Shown: positions 35,992 to 44,900 of the stretch, piece by piece
How the letters are laid out: every line of letters starts with the position of its first letter
Position numbering within the stretch: position 1 is the stretch's first letter
Assembly (NCBI GenBank): GCA_018969605.1
Contig: JAGWXY010000001.1
Coordinates: 1 to 64,000 of the forward strand
From: Verrucomicrobiota bacterium
Lineage (GTDB): Bacteria > Verrucomicrobiota > Verrucomicrobiia > Verrucomicrobiales > Akkermansiaceae
DNA length: 64,000 nucleotides
Direction of reading: 5' to 3'
The notes under the pieces: model-generated
The model's input: the letters and a program-made list of their open reading frames with translations, nothing else
Told to the model about the DNA's origin: nothing
Databases searched by the model: none
Made by a program: the position numbers and the translations under genes

Positions 35992-36495
35992 TCAATCGGT
36001 GGGCAGTCCGGCTTTTTTCCATGCGTCGTATCCGCCGGAGAAAATTTTGGCCGGGTGGCCGTAGCCGGAAATGTGCATGGCGACCGTGCGTGCATCGGGG
36101 CACATGATGCCAGAGCAGTAGACGACGATCGGCTTGCCAGAAGCGACGGCGGATTTGAGCCGTTCGTTGATTTTGGCAATGGAGTTTTCGCAATCGGATT
36201 TTGGCAGGCTCTCGGCACCGGGGATGTGGCCGAGATGAAACAGGTAGCCGGGTCTTGCGTCGAAGATCAGCGCGTTGCCCGAGCCTTGGAGCGCGAACAT
36301 TTCCTCGAGTGAGATCGAGGAGACATCGCCGCGGCCGTTCATGCGAACCGGCTTTTGGGTTTTGGGCTGCGGGTTGGTGGCTTGCTCCAATCTGCGTGCG
36401 GCTTGGTTATCACCGCGTGGTTGCGGCTTTGGGGCGCAGGCCGTGTGGGCGAGCGCCATCGCAAGCAATGCGGTGATGAGCCGGGCGCGAATCAT
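35992..36495 (-). CDS. Rhodanese-domain lipoprotein
   Basis: 167 residues. The signal with lipobox AHTAC (Cys20) makes it membrane-tethered. A Pro/Gln-rich linker (about 21-55) leads to a rhodanese domain (about 58-165) with ALIFDARP, HLGHIPGAES and the active loop VYCSGIMCPDA (Cys127). It can carry persulfide sulfur or sense redox outside the cytoplasm. The ATGA at 36492-36495 couples it to the tandem FKBP gene just upstream. Confidence 0.88.
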   Translation of the reverse strand: MIRARLITALLAMALAHTACAPKPQPRGDNQAARRLEQATNPQPKTQKPVRMNGRGDVSSISLEEMFALQGSGNALIFDARPGYLFHLGHIPGAESLPKSDCENSIAKINERLKSAVASGKPIVVYCSGIMCPDARTVAMHISGYGHPAKIFSGGYDAWKKAGLPTD

Positions 36496-37334
36496 TTGAC
36501 GATCCGGATGAGTTCGACATCAAAGACCAATGTGCCGGCGGGTGCGCCTGGTGGCGGGTTCTCGCCGTAGGCAAGCTTGGCCGGAATCCAGAGTCGGCGT
36601 TTTTCGCCTTCGACCATGAGTTGCACGCCTTCGGTCCAGCCGGGGATCACGCGGTTGAGCGGGAAGACAACCGTCTCGCCGCGCATCACTGAGCTGTCGA
36701 AAAGTTTTCCGTCGGTCGTCCAGCCGGAATAGTGGACTTCGACTTGATCGGTGGCCTTCGGGTGAGTGGTGCCTTGGCCTTTTTCGAGAACGCGCGAGGC
36801 GATGCCGGATTCGGTTTTTTGGGCGGATGCGGGGGCCGCGGCCACATCGTCGGGAGTGGTGGGTGGTTTGGGTGCGGGCTTGATGCCGAGAAGCTCGACA
36901 TCGAAGACCAGCAATCCGCCGGGGCGTCCGCCGCCGGGATTTTCGCCGTAGGCGAGGTTGGCCGGAATCCAGAAACGGCGTTTTTCGCCTTCGACCATGA
37001 GTTGCACGCCTTCGGTCCAGCCCTTGATGACTCCGTTGAGCGGGAAGCTGGCGGGTTGACCGCGTTTCACGGAGCTGTCGAAAAGTTTTCCATCGGTCGT
37101 CCAGCCCGAGTAGTGGACGGTGACGGTGTCGGTGGGGCCGGGGTGGGTGTTGCCTTTGCCTTTTTCGAGGACTTTCGAGCAGAGGCCGGACGCGGTTTTG
37201 TGGGCATCGGCAGGGGCGGCTTTCACATCGGATGGAGTTTCAATCATGGTATTGTCGGCGTGGGCGGTAAGGGTGATGGCGAGTGCGGCCGCGCAGCAGC
37301 TGGCGGCTGACTGAAGATTAGTTACGAGACGCAT
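36492..37334 (-). CDS. Exported tandem FKBP-type peptidyl-prolyl isomerase
   Basis: 280 residues with two FKBP domains (about 40-150 and 165-278) and an N-terminal signal peptide. Each domain has VHYSGWTTDGKLFDSSV and a VEGEKRR-WIPA-LAYGENP block, a recent-looking internal duplication. In the first domain the tail is GGGRPGGLLVFDVELLGI, in the second PPPGAPAGTLVFDVELIRI. It should help periplasmic protein folding. ATG at 37332-37334 is chosen over the upstream in-frame start at 37370. It is the first gene of the envelope operon. Confidence 0.9.
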   Translation of the reverse strand: MRLVTNLQSAASCCAAALAITLTAHADNTMIETPSDVKAAPADAHKTASGLCSKVLEKGKGNTHPGPTDTVTVHYSGWTTDGKLFDSSVKRGQPASFPLNGVIKGWTEGVQLMVEGEKRRFWIPANLAYGENPGGGRPGGLLVFDVELLGIKPAPKPPTTPDDVAAAPASAQKTESGIASRVLEKGQGTTHPKATDQVEVHYSGWTTDGKLFDSSVMRGETVVFPLNRVIPGWTEGVQLMVEGEKRRLWIPAKLAYGENPPPGAPAGTLVFDVELIRIVK

Positions 37335-37395
37335 GTCGCGGACGACAAACCATCGCGGGCGAGCTGTCAATCCCGCGGAGCGGCTGGTGGAAAAA

Positions 37396-37779
37396 TCACC
37401 GGCGGGACTTTATTTCGGTCGTCTCGTTGCAGTAAGGGCAGCGAAAGCGGTTTTTTAAGAGTATTTGGAGTGCGACGCGGAGTCGGTAGCTGCCGAGAAA
37501 GCTTTTGGCCTTCGTGCTTTTTGAGCAACCTTTTCCCGACAGCACGGGGACTCGGCAAAGCGGGCACTGGCAGGTTGATGTAATGGCAAGTCGAATGGGA
37601 AAAAGAATCACGATGGAGCCCGCAAGTAAGAGCCCGATGGTGGCGAGTTCTTGAAGCTGGGTTATGAATGAGCATGCATAGACCAAAATGGTTGCGAAGA
37701 TCAGCAGTGTTTTGACGCATACCATGAGGGCAGCGACGCGGAAGCGGATGATTGAAGTTTTGTTTGGCAGTTTATGCAT
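37396..37779 (-). CDS. Small membrane protein with zinc-ribbon cysteines
   Basis: 127 residues with two membrane helices (about 12-35 and 42-65), then CQCPLCRVPVL and, at the end, FRCPYCNE: two CxxC pairs that could bind one zinc. The block FLGSYRLRVALQILLKNRFRC lies between them. I know of no function. It lies just upstream of the FKBP operon on the same strand, with 61 bases between. The start is the ATG at 37777-37779. Confidence 0.62.
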   Translation of the reverse strand: MHKLPNKTSIIRFRVAALMVCVKTLLIFATILVYACSFITQLQELATIGLLLAGSIVILFPIRLAITSTCQCPLCRVPVLSGKGCSKSTKAKSFLGSYRLRVALQILLKNRFRCPYCNETTEIKSRR

Positions 37780-38629
37780 TTACTGCTGGGTGATGATGTG
37801 AACTTAATAATCACACGATATCGCCAATAAGAAAAGCAAAGAATGTAATGTTTTTGAATAATTTGGGTCTGCGGGACGATGCGACCAAGAACCTTGATGA
37901 ACGAGTTTTTTTTGCTGCAAGCCGGGCAAATGCCCGGCAGCGCCCCAAGAAGTGATCCCATGCCACCAATCCGCCATACGCCGTGAGCGCCTCGTCGCTG
38001 CCGCGCAGGTGAAATTGGCCGCCGTCAGTAAGGAATTAGAGATCCAGTTCTCCTTCATGCCACCTCTCGAAATCAATGCGACAGTCGAGCGGTTAGGACG
38101 CAGGAGAGAAGAGTCTAAAAGTCAAAAGACCAAGGTCAGCTCAAGATTCGCGGTTCCTCGATTTTTTGATTTTCAGACCTTTGATTTTCAGACCTTTGAT
38201 TTTCAGACCTTTGATTTTCAGACCTTTGATTTTCAGACCTTTGATTTTCAGACCTTTGATTTTCAGACCTTTGATTTTCAGACCCATGGCTCCGCTTGCC
38301 AATTTGTCGCATTGTTTCTTGCAAGTGGTATTAGCGGCTTCGCCGGACCTCTTGAAATTGAATCCTTGTCCATGGCTGCGTTGACGATCCGCCGTCGTTC
38401 TGCGAGCGATGGCGGGCAAGTCAGTCGTGGATGTCCAGCCACTTTGCCCGCACCCGCCGGTGCGACCGTTGCGGGCAACTCTTCGGTTCGGCTATGTCGC
38501 TCCGCGCCATGATCGCTACGCCTTGCCCTGGCCAAAACCCTCCCGCTCCACCGGCTGCGCCTTTTCGCAAACTGCTCTAAAGTCGGTTTATTGGCGCGAG
38601 CTTTTGGGTCGTGTTGCCTTGCGCCTATG
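37780..38629. other. Gene-poor 850-bp stretch with minisatellite and hairpins
   Basis: No open frame here looks like a real gene. It holds a perfect hairpin GCCGGGCA-AA-TGCCCGGC (37921-37938), words such as AGTCTAAAAGTCAAAAGACC near 38110, and the 15-bp minisatellite at 38165-38284. The Cys-containing frame around 37701-37961 (minus) may be a decayed relative of the neighbouring zinc-ribbon gene, but this is weak. Confidence 0.5.
38165..38284. repeat. Minisatellite, 8 perfect copies of a 15-bp unit
   Basis: The unit TTTGATTTTCAGACC is repeated eight times without a gap or mismatch. Because 15 is divisible by 3 and the unit lacks stops in several frames, it creates spurious open frames on both strands. 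The perfect copies suggest recent slippage and likely copy-number variation. No spacers, so it is not a CRISPR array. Confidence 0.95.
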
Positions 38630-39244
38630 TCAAGCTGCGTTGCGCATGAGTGCGACGAGTACGCCTTGGATGATGAGTTCGCTGGCGGGAATGAGGTCAG
38701 GGTAATCGGGGTTTTCCGCCCGGAGGAAGGGTTGGCCTTTTTCGACGAGGTAGCGCTTGAGGGTGGTTTCGCCGTCGATCAAGGCGGCGACGATGTCGCC
38801 CTTGCGGGGTTCGCGTTGTTCGAGAATAACCGTATCGCCGTGGCAGATGTGGGCATCGATCATGGAGTCGCCGCGGACCTTGAGGGCGAAGGTTTTTGCG
38901 TTGCGATGGATGCCGAGGGCGGTGGCGTCGACGCTGATCGAGCCTTCGCTCTCGGGTGTGACGTCCTGGGCCATGCCGGCTGCGATGTTGCCGTAGACGG
39001 GGATATTGCGGATTTCTCCGCGGTCGAGCTCGTCGGGGAAAATGACGGCGCGAGCTTTGCCTGGCAGGCGTTGGATCACGCCCTTGCGTTCGAGGGCGCG
39101 CAGGTGGCTCATGGCGGCCGTCTGGCTCGCGAACCCGAAGTAGTGCTGAATTTCCCGAGTGGAGGGCATCAGGCCGCTGCGACGCTGGGACATTTTCAGA
39201 TACTCAAGAATGTCGTTTTGGCGGCGGGTGAGGTTGGCATGCAT
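38630..39244 (-). CDS. lexA: LexA repressor
   Basis: 204 residues. An N-terminal winged helix (about 1-65, SGLMPSTREIQHYFGFAS) binds DNA. The C-terminal S24 peptidase domain has the Ala89-Gly90 self-cleavage site (NIAAGMAQ), Ser127 (GDSMID) and Lys163 (TTLKRY). It represses SOS genes until RecA filaments trigger cleavage. ATG 39244 starts MHANLTRRQ; the frame is open further upstream but not coding. A perfect LexA box lies 13 bases ahead of the start, showing autoregulation. Confidence 0.96.
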   Translation of the reverse strand: MHANLTRRQNDILEYLKMSQRRSGLMPSTREIQHYFGFASQTAAMSHLRALERKGVIQRLPGKARAVIFPDELDRGEIRNIPVYGNIAAGMAQDVTPESEGSISVDATALGIHRNAKTFALKVRGDSMIDAHICHGDTVILEQREPRKGDIVAALIDGETTLKRYLVEKGQPFLRAENPDYPDLIPASELIIQGVLVALMRNAA

Positions 39245-39256
39245 GATTTTGAACAG

Positions 39257-39270
39257 TGTTCGAGGGAACA
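39257..39270. promoter_or_regulatory. LexA operator (SOS box)
   Basis: TGTTCGAGGGAACA is an exact match to the TGTTC-N4-GAACA motif described for Verrucomicrobia. It lies between lexA and the divergent TPR gene, close to the lexA start, so it very likely mediates LexA autorepression. An overlapping GAACA-G-TGTTC inverted repeat (39251-39261) adds a second half-site pair. Confidence 0.85.
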
Positions 39271-39398
39271 AAGCATGCGATGTGGGGCTGATCAAGGGAA
39301 ATTTTTTCAATTCAATGAGCATTTGGAAATCTGCCATTGCCCGCAGCTGCGGCTTGCGGTGTGGCCATGGCCCCGCTATGGTGCCTTTCCTAACAGCC

Positions 39399-40232
39399 AT
39401 GAAACCTATTTTTTTCATTTCCATATTCAATTTCCTTGCCGCCGTTGTGCCTGTTTTTGCTGAAGAACAAACGAGTGCCGACGTCAAGACTCCGCCAGCG
39501 GCTGTAACCAATGAAGAGGCTGTACAAAAATCGGATGGGGAAAATGGGCAAGCCTTGCCTCAGGAATTGATGTCGAACCAAAAGGAGTTTCTGAATCTTG
39601 CTGAAGAGCGGCGCAAGGATTTCATCAAGCATTTAAATGAAGCCAACCGGCTGTTTCAGCAGAAGCGTATTTTCGAAACGCTCGAACAACTTCAGAAGGC
39701 CGAGGCCATTTTCAAAGACAGCTCGGAGATCTACAATCTTCGTGCCAGCTGCTATGTAGAGATGCGGGCCTTCGACAAAGCGCTGGTGGATTTCAACAAC
39801 GCCCTGAAGCTTTCCCAAGATAACCAGAGCATCCAGTTTAACATCGGTGAAGTTTATTTTGTGACTCAAGAGTGGCAGAAGGCTGTCGATATTTTCGAAA
39901 AGGTGATCAAGGGGGTTTCCCAGGACAACATCGCCTTGAGTCGTCTGATTGAGTTCAAAATCATGCTTTGCAAGAACAAGTTGGGTAAGAAGGACGAGGT
40001 GATGATCCTCTCCGAGAAGTATGATTTCCTCGATGATTCCCCTTACTATTACTATGCCAAGGCGGCGCTTGAGTATGAGGCCAAGAATTTGATCAAAGCC
40101 GAAGAGTGGTTGGCCATCGCAAGCCGGATTTTCGAAGATCCGAATATTCTCGCTCCATGGCAGGACACCTTGGTCGAGTACGGCTACATCAAAAGTTTCT
40201 ACGGGGGTGAGGAAAGTCAGGAAGCGGAATGA
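39399..40232 (+). CDS. Exported TPR-repeat protein
   Basis: 277 residues. A signal peptide (MKPIFFISIFNFLAAVVPVFA) precedes a short acidic/Gln-rich linker (about 22-60) and a run of tetratricopeptide repeats (about 65-250; for example SSEIYNLRASCYVEMRAFDKAL, QFNIGEVYFVTQEWQKAVDIFEK). It is a likely periplasmic protein-protein scaffold with unknown partner. ATG 39399 is chosen for the signal; the frame continues upstream through the lexA start region. It is divergent from lexA, with the LexA box in between, though nearer to lexA. Confidence 0.78.
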   Translation: MKPIFFISIFNFLAAVVPVFAEEQTSADVKTPPAAVTNEEAVQKSDGENGQALPQELMSNQKEFLNLAEERRKDFIKHLNEANRLFQQKRIFETLEQLQKAEAIFKDSSEIYNLRASCYVEMRAFDKALVDFNNALKLSQDNQSIQFNIGEVYFVTQEWQKAVDIFEKVIKGVSQDNIALSRLIEFKIMLCKNKLGKKDEVMILSEKYDFLDDSPYYYYAKAALEYEAKNLIKAEEWLAIASRIFEDPNILAPWQDTLVEYGYIKSFYGGEESQEAE

Positions 40233-40319
40233 TTCCCGCGAAACCGTGTGGTGCTTTGCTTGACCTTGCCAAGCCCGCCCGTGGCGCCTAAAGCTTGGCT
40301 CTGCCGCAAGCGCGTCAAT

Positions 40320-40394
40320 GGTCCCGTGGTCCAATGGATAGGACGATGGCCTCCGAAGCCGTAGGTACAGGTTCGATTCCTGTCGGGACCACCA
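40320..40394 (+). tRNA. tRNA-Arg (anticodon CCG)
   Basis: 75 nt. Acceptor GGTCCCG pairs with CGGGACC, anticodon loop CTCCGAA carries CCG, the T-arm is ACAGG-TTCGATT-CCTGT, and CCA is encoded. A terminator follows within 20 bases. Unlike the Thr and Ser genes in this window, it has no repeat tail. Confidence 0.97.
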
Positions 40395-40410
40395 CTCAAA
40401 AAACCGCTGC

Positions 40411-40436
40411 AATCCGCTTGAAAGCAAGGGATTTTT
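40411..40436 (+). terminator. Terminator after tRNA-Arg
   Basis: AATCC-G-CTTG with CAAG-GGATT around an AAAG loop (one bulged G), followed by Ts at 40432-40436. Confidence 0.75.
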
Positions 40437-40590
40437 GAATTTTTTCCCACCTTTCTTCATCGGTGGCGAGTTGCAAGAAATGGCACCCAATTGCCCCAAA
40501 TCGAGGTCTGAAAATGCTACCTCGCGCTACTGAGCGCTACCATGTGCACGGACGAGCTGTACGCCAATTGAGTTTGGAAGATGAGAAGGT

Positions 40591-40946
40591 TGGTGGAGGC
40601 GAGGGGAGTCGAACCCCTGTCCGAGATGCCTTCAGCGATGGTATCTACATGTTTAGCAGGCGGTCTGGAGTTTTGGAGAGGCTGGGCCCGCTTGCGGCGT
40701 TGTCTTTCCTAGGAACCTGTTGGATCTCGACTCAAGCCCGGTGCCCCGGCTTTTGGTCCAGCCTTCTAAGTGTCGCCATCCCCCTCAGAAGGCGTCGGGG
40801 TTCTGACGTGGCCGTCAATTAAGCAGCCAGTGCGAGCTCGTTAGAGTCTGCATTTGTTTGTTTGAACGGCTTTTTTAGGAGGCCAGCCGATCAACCTCCA
40901 CATGCAACCAGCGCATCGAACATCCCGTCGAAGCCGGGACGCCCCC
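40591..40946 (-). ncRNA. ssrA: Transfer-messenger RNA (tmRNA)
   Basis: 356 nt on the minus strand. The 5' end GGGGGCG...GGCTTCGACGGGATG pairs as a 7-bp acceptor with CGCCTCC near the 3' end, and the T-arm-like GGACAGGGGTTCGACTCCCC and encoded CCA (complement of 40591-40593) are intact. The tag reading frame (40822-40851, stop TAA at 40819-40821) with a GCA resume codon gives ADSNELALAA, ending in the ALAA degron recognised by ClpXP. It rescues stalled ribosomes. The exact resume codon is an inference. Confidence 0.96.
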
Positions 40947-41085
40947 TGACGCAGGGTCGGGATCAAAATGCCACGGATCGGAAGGATGGCAAGGGGGAAG
41001 TTGGGGGGAAGACGGAAGACTTGGAGACAGAAGATGAAGAAGGGGATGAACATTGAGAAAAGTTTCAAGTTTTCAGTTTCAAGAG

Positions 41086-41119
41086 AAGATAATGAAGAAG
41101 CGGCTTCTTCATCTTCTGT
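41086..41119. repeat. Palindromic dispersed repeat family 3, copy 2
   Basis: 34 bp, two differences from 18192-18225. The centre is ATGAAGAAGC-G-GCTTCTTCAT, perfect 10-bp arms around one base. It lies in the gap between ssrA and the carbonic anhydrase gene, next to a TTTCGAA microsatellite and words like GTTTCAAG (41062-41081). Confidence 0.7.
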
Positions 41120-41123
41120 TTCG

Positions 41124-41158
41124 TTTCGAATTTCGAATTTCGAATTTCGAATTTCGAA
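41124..41158. repeat. Microsatellite, 5 copies of TTTCGAA
   Basis: Five perfect tandem heptamers, each self-complementary around TTCGAA, just downstream of the carbonic anhydrase stop codon. A 7-bp unit shifts frame, so it is almost certainly non-coding. Confidence 0.9.
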
Positions 41159-41180
41159 TTTAAGATTTATGATTTTCTCC

Positions 41181-41804
41181 CTAATCCAGCTGGGCGTTCC
41201 AGTCGTTGAGTTTTTTGCCGATGTGTGGAACGAGGGGTTTGATGATGCCGTTGTCGAGGCGGTAGATCCAGCTGTGGATGGAGATTTGTTGGCCGCGTGC
41301 CCAGGCGTCTTCGACGATGGTGGTGCGTGCGACATGGCGGGCTTGGGCGAGCACATTGAGTTCGCAAAGTCGGTCGGCGGCGGCTTGGGGCGGGAGGGCG
41401 TCGAGTTCCTCGCGGTGGGCGCGGTGGATGCTGCGGATGCCTGAGAGCCAGTTGTCGATGATGCCGTGGCGGATGTTTTCGAGGGCGGCGATCACGCCGC
41501 CGCAGCCGTAGTGGCCGCAGACGATCACATGGCGGACCTTGAGGACATCGACCGCGTATTGTAGGACAGCGAGCAGGTTGAAATCGGTTTCGGCGACGAC
41601 ATTGGCAACATTGCGGTGGACGAAGACTTCGCCGGGTGCAAGGCCGGTGATTTGGTTGGCGGGCACGCGGCTATCGGAGCAACCGATCCAGAGGTACTGG
41701 GGTGTTTGTTGGTTGGCGAGTTCGGAAAAGAACGAAGGATCTTCGGCTTTGACCGAGGTCGCCCAGTTGCGGTTTTTTTCCAAGAGGTCGGCGAGTGTGT
41801 CCAT
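41181..41804 (-). CDS. Beta-class carbonic anhydrase
   Basis: 207 residues. Zinc ligands by motif are Cys42 and Asp44 (GCSDSR), then His98 and Cys101 (CGHYGCGG). LAPGEVFVHRNVANVV and the C-terminal SWIYRLDNGIIKPL are typical of the plant-type beta class, cytoplasmic. It interconverts CO2 and bicarbonate for carboxylases and pH. ATG 41804 (MDTLADLLEKN) is chosen; the frame is open to 41924 without conservation. It is divergent from the helicase gene. Confidence 0.95.
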   Translation of the reverse strand: MDTLADLLEKNRNWATSVKAEDPSFFSELANQQTPQYLWIGCSDSRVPANQITGLAPGEVFVHRNVANVVAETDFNLLAVLQYAVDVLKVRHVIVCGHYGCGGVIAALENIRHGIIDNWLSGIRSIHRAHREELDALPPQAAADRLCELNVLAQARHVARTTIVEDAWARGQQISIHSWIYRLDNGIIKPLVPHIGKKLNDWNAQLD

Positions 41805-41922
41805 CGTGGGTTGGGTTTGATTCAAGCGGTTTGGCGCATGCGCGTCCACCATGGTTTTGGGTGGTGGATTTTTTTCGCATTGGCCGGAGGGGTCAGTGGG
41901 ATTGGAATGACGGCCACGAAGC

Positions 41923-44900
41923 ATGGAATTTACGGGCTCATGGAATTATTCGCAGGAACTGCCTGTGGTCGCGCACCGGGAGGAGATTCTTGGCGCGTTG
42001 CGTGAGCATCGGGTGGTGGTCGTGGTGAGCGATACCGGGTCGGGCAAGACCACGCAGTTGCCGAAGATGGTCGCCGAAGCCTTGGGGCCGGAGGGCGGGC
42101 GGGTGGGTTGCACGCAGCCGCGGCGGATTGCGGCGGTGAGTGTGGCGGGGCGAGTGGCGGAAGAATTGAAGGTGCCGATGGGCGGAATGGTGGGTTATCA
42201 GGTGCGCTTCGATGAGAAGCTTTGCAAGGACACGCGCATCAAGTTCATGACCGATGGCATCCTGCTTGCCGAGACGCAGGGAGATCCGCAGTTGCGTCAG
42301 TATGGTGCCTTGATTCTCGACGAGGCGCATGAGCGATCGCTCAACATCGATTTCCTTTTGGGGTATTTGAAAAACCTTCTGCAAACGCGCGCGGATTTGA
42401 AGGTGGTCATTTCATCCGCGACGCTCGATGCCGGATCGTTCGCGGAATTTTTTACGATTGATGGTGTGGCAGCGCCGGTGATTGAGGCACCGGGGCGGAT
42501 GTTTCCCGTATCGGAGTTTTTTCTACCGCCGTCGGATGACGAGGAGATGCCGCAGCATGTCGCGCGTGCGGTTGAGTGGTTGGGTGGGGTGGATCCGCAT
42601 GGGGATGTGTTGGTGTTTTTGCCGGGTGAGCGTGAGATTCGTGAGTGTGCGGAGGTGTTGGAAGGGAGGAAATTCCGCGACACCGAAGTGCTGCCCTTGT
42701 TTGCGAGGTTGGGTTTGGCGGATCAGCAACGAGTGTTTCATCCGGGGAGATTGCGCCGATTGATTTTGGCGACGAATGTGGCCGAGACATCGCTGACGAT
42801 TCCGCGCATCGCATGTGTGATTGATACCGGTGTGGCGCGGGTGAGTCGGTGGAGTCCGGGTAAGGGTGTGCAGCGCTTGTTGGTCGAGCCGGTGAGCCGG
42901 GCGAGTGCGCGTCAGAGAAAGGGTCGCTGCGGGCGAGTGCGCGATGGTGTGTGCGTGAGGTTGTATGAGGAGTTGGAGCTTGAGGAACGCGCGGAGTTCA
43001 CCGATCCCGAGATTCGCCGCAGTTCTTTGGCGGGGGTGATTTTGCGGATGAAGTCGTTGGGTTTGCCGGAGATCGATGAGTTTCCATTTCTTGATGCTCC
43101 ATCGCCGAAGGCGGTGGCCGAGGGGTATCGCACGCTGCGTGAGGTCGGCGCGCTCGACCGCGAGAGAAAGCTTACCGCGTGTGGTCGCGAAATGGCGCGC
43201 ATGCCGGTCGATCCGAGGTTGGCGAGGATGATCATTGAGGCGCGCAAGGAACATTGCTTGGCGGAAATTTTACCGATCATCGGATTTTTGGAATCGAACG
43301 ATCCGCGTGAAAGGCCTGCGGAAAAAGCGCGAGAGGCCGATGAGGCGCATGCCGCGTGGAAGGATGCGGAGAGTGACTTCATCGGAATTTTACGGCTTTG
43401 GAACGCGCTTCAGCCATTGCGTGATGAGCGCGGAAAGTGGCGGCGCAATGCGTTGAGGAAATTTGCGGCGGCGTCGTATCTCAACATGCGGCGTGTGATC
43501 GAGTGGTCGAATGTGGTGGATGAGTTGGCGGATGCTGAGTCGGCGCATTTGAAGCGTGGTGGTGGCAAGGATGCGGCGGAGAATGCGTACCCTTATGCTT
43601 CGATTCATCGATCTTTGTTGGCGGGTGTGCCGCGGCAGTTCGGATTGTGGGATCGTGAGAACAAAGCCTATCGCAGTGCATCGGGAGGATTTTTTGCGGT
43701 GTTTCCGGGATCGGGATTGTTTGCTGCGCCGAAGCGCTGGGAATGGGTGGTGGCGATGGAGTTGGTCGAGACTTCGCGTTTGTGGGCGCGGAGGGTGGCG
43801 CGGATTGATCCTGAGTGGGTCGAGCAGGTCGCGCCGCATTTGTGTCGTAGTGTTTATGGTGAGGCGCGTTGGGATGAGGCTCAGGGCGCGGTGTATGGCA
43901 AGGAGCGTGTGGTGTGCGGTGGCTTGGCGGTGGTGATGGGTCGCCGAGTGCATTACGGAAGAGTGGATGCGAAGCTCGCGCATGCGGTTTTTGTGCGTGA
44001 GGGTTTGTTGGGCGGTGGTTTGCGCAAGCGTGGGAAGTTTCTCGATTTCATCGACGAGCTGCGTGAGGAGGTCGGTGCGATCGAGGACAAGTTGCGTCGG
44101 CCGGCAGGTGTGTGGGATGAGGATGCGGTGGTGGCGTATTGCGAGGAGCGCATCCCGCAGGAAGTGCACACGGCAGCGGCATTTCACAAGTGGTTGTCGC
44201 AGCACGAGGATGCCTTGATCGCCGGACTGCGGGCGATGGTTGATGAGCAATTGCAAAACCATGGTGTCGATGGCTTTCCCGATGAAATTTTGCATGAAGG
44301 TGAAAGCTATCCCGTCTATTACCGCACCGCGCCGGGTGAGCGTGATGATGGTGTGACGATCGGGGTGCATGTGGATCAATTGCCGAAGTTGCCCGAGTGG
44401 TTGCCGGCATGGGGAGTGGATGGTCTGTTGCGCGAGCGTGTTGAGTTGATCCTGCGATCGCTGCCGAAGGATTACCGGCGTCTTTGCCAACCGATTGCAT
44501 CGTTGGCGGATGCCTTTGTCGATCTATGGGCCTTTGCACCGAAGGATGGGCCGATCGGAGTCGTGCTTTCGGACTTCATTCGCGAGCGACTTGGTGTCGA
44601 TGTGCCGCAGGATGCGTATGATTTTTCACGGTTGCCTGATCACTTGGTGACGAAGGTGTGGGTCTGCGATGATGAGGGCGAGGAGTTGGCGCTTGGGACC
44701 GATGTGGCGGAGCTGAAGTTGCGACTTGGCGAGAGGATGAGGCAACGATTTGAAGCGGCGGCGAATGAGGATCTCGAGCGCAGCGGCATGAGCAGCTGGG
44801 ATGGGGAGAAATTGCCCGAGCGGGTGGCGACGCCCGGTGGATTTGCGTATCCGGCATTGGTTGATGAAAAGGGCAGTGTCGGCGTGCGAGCATTTGTGAG

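Noticed and set aside
38165-38284. CRISPR array
   Set aside because: Perfect 15-bp units with no spacers and no cas genes nearby.
37952-38512. 186-codon frame across the minisatellite
   Set aside because: Its middle is the 15-bp repeat, the flanks show no domain, and frames on the other strand are open for the same reason.
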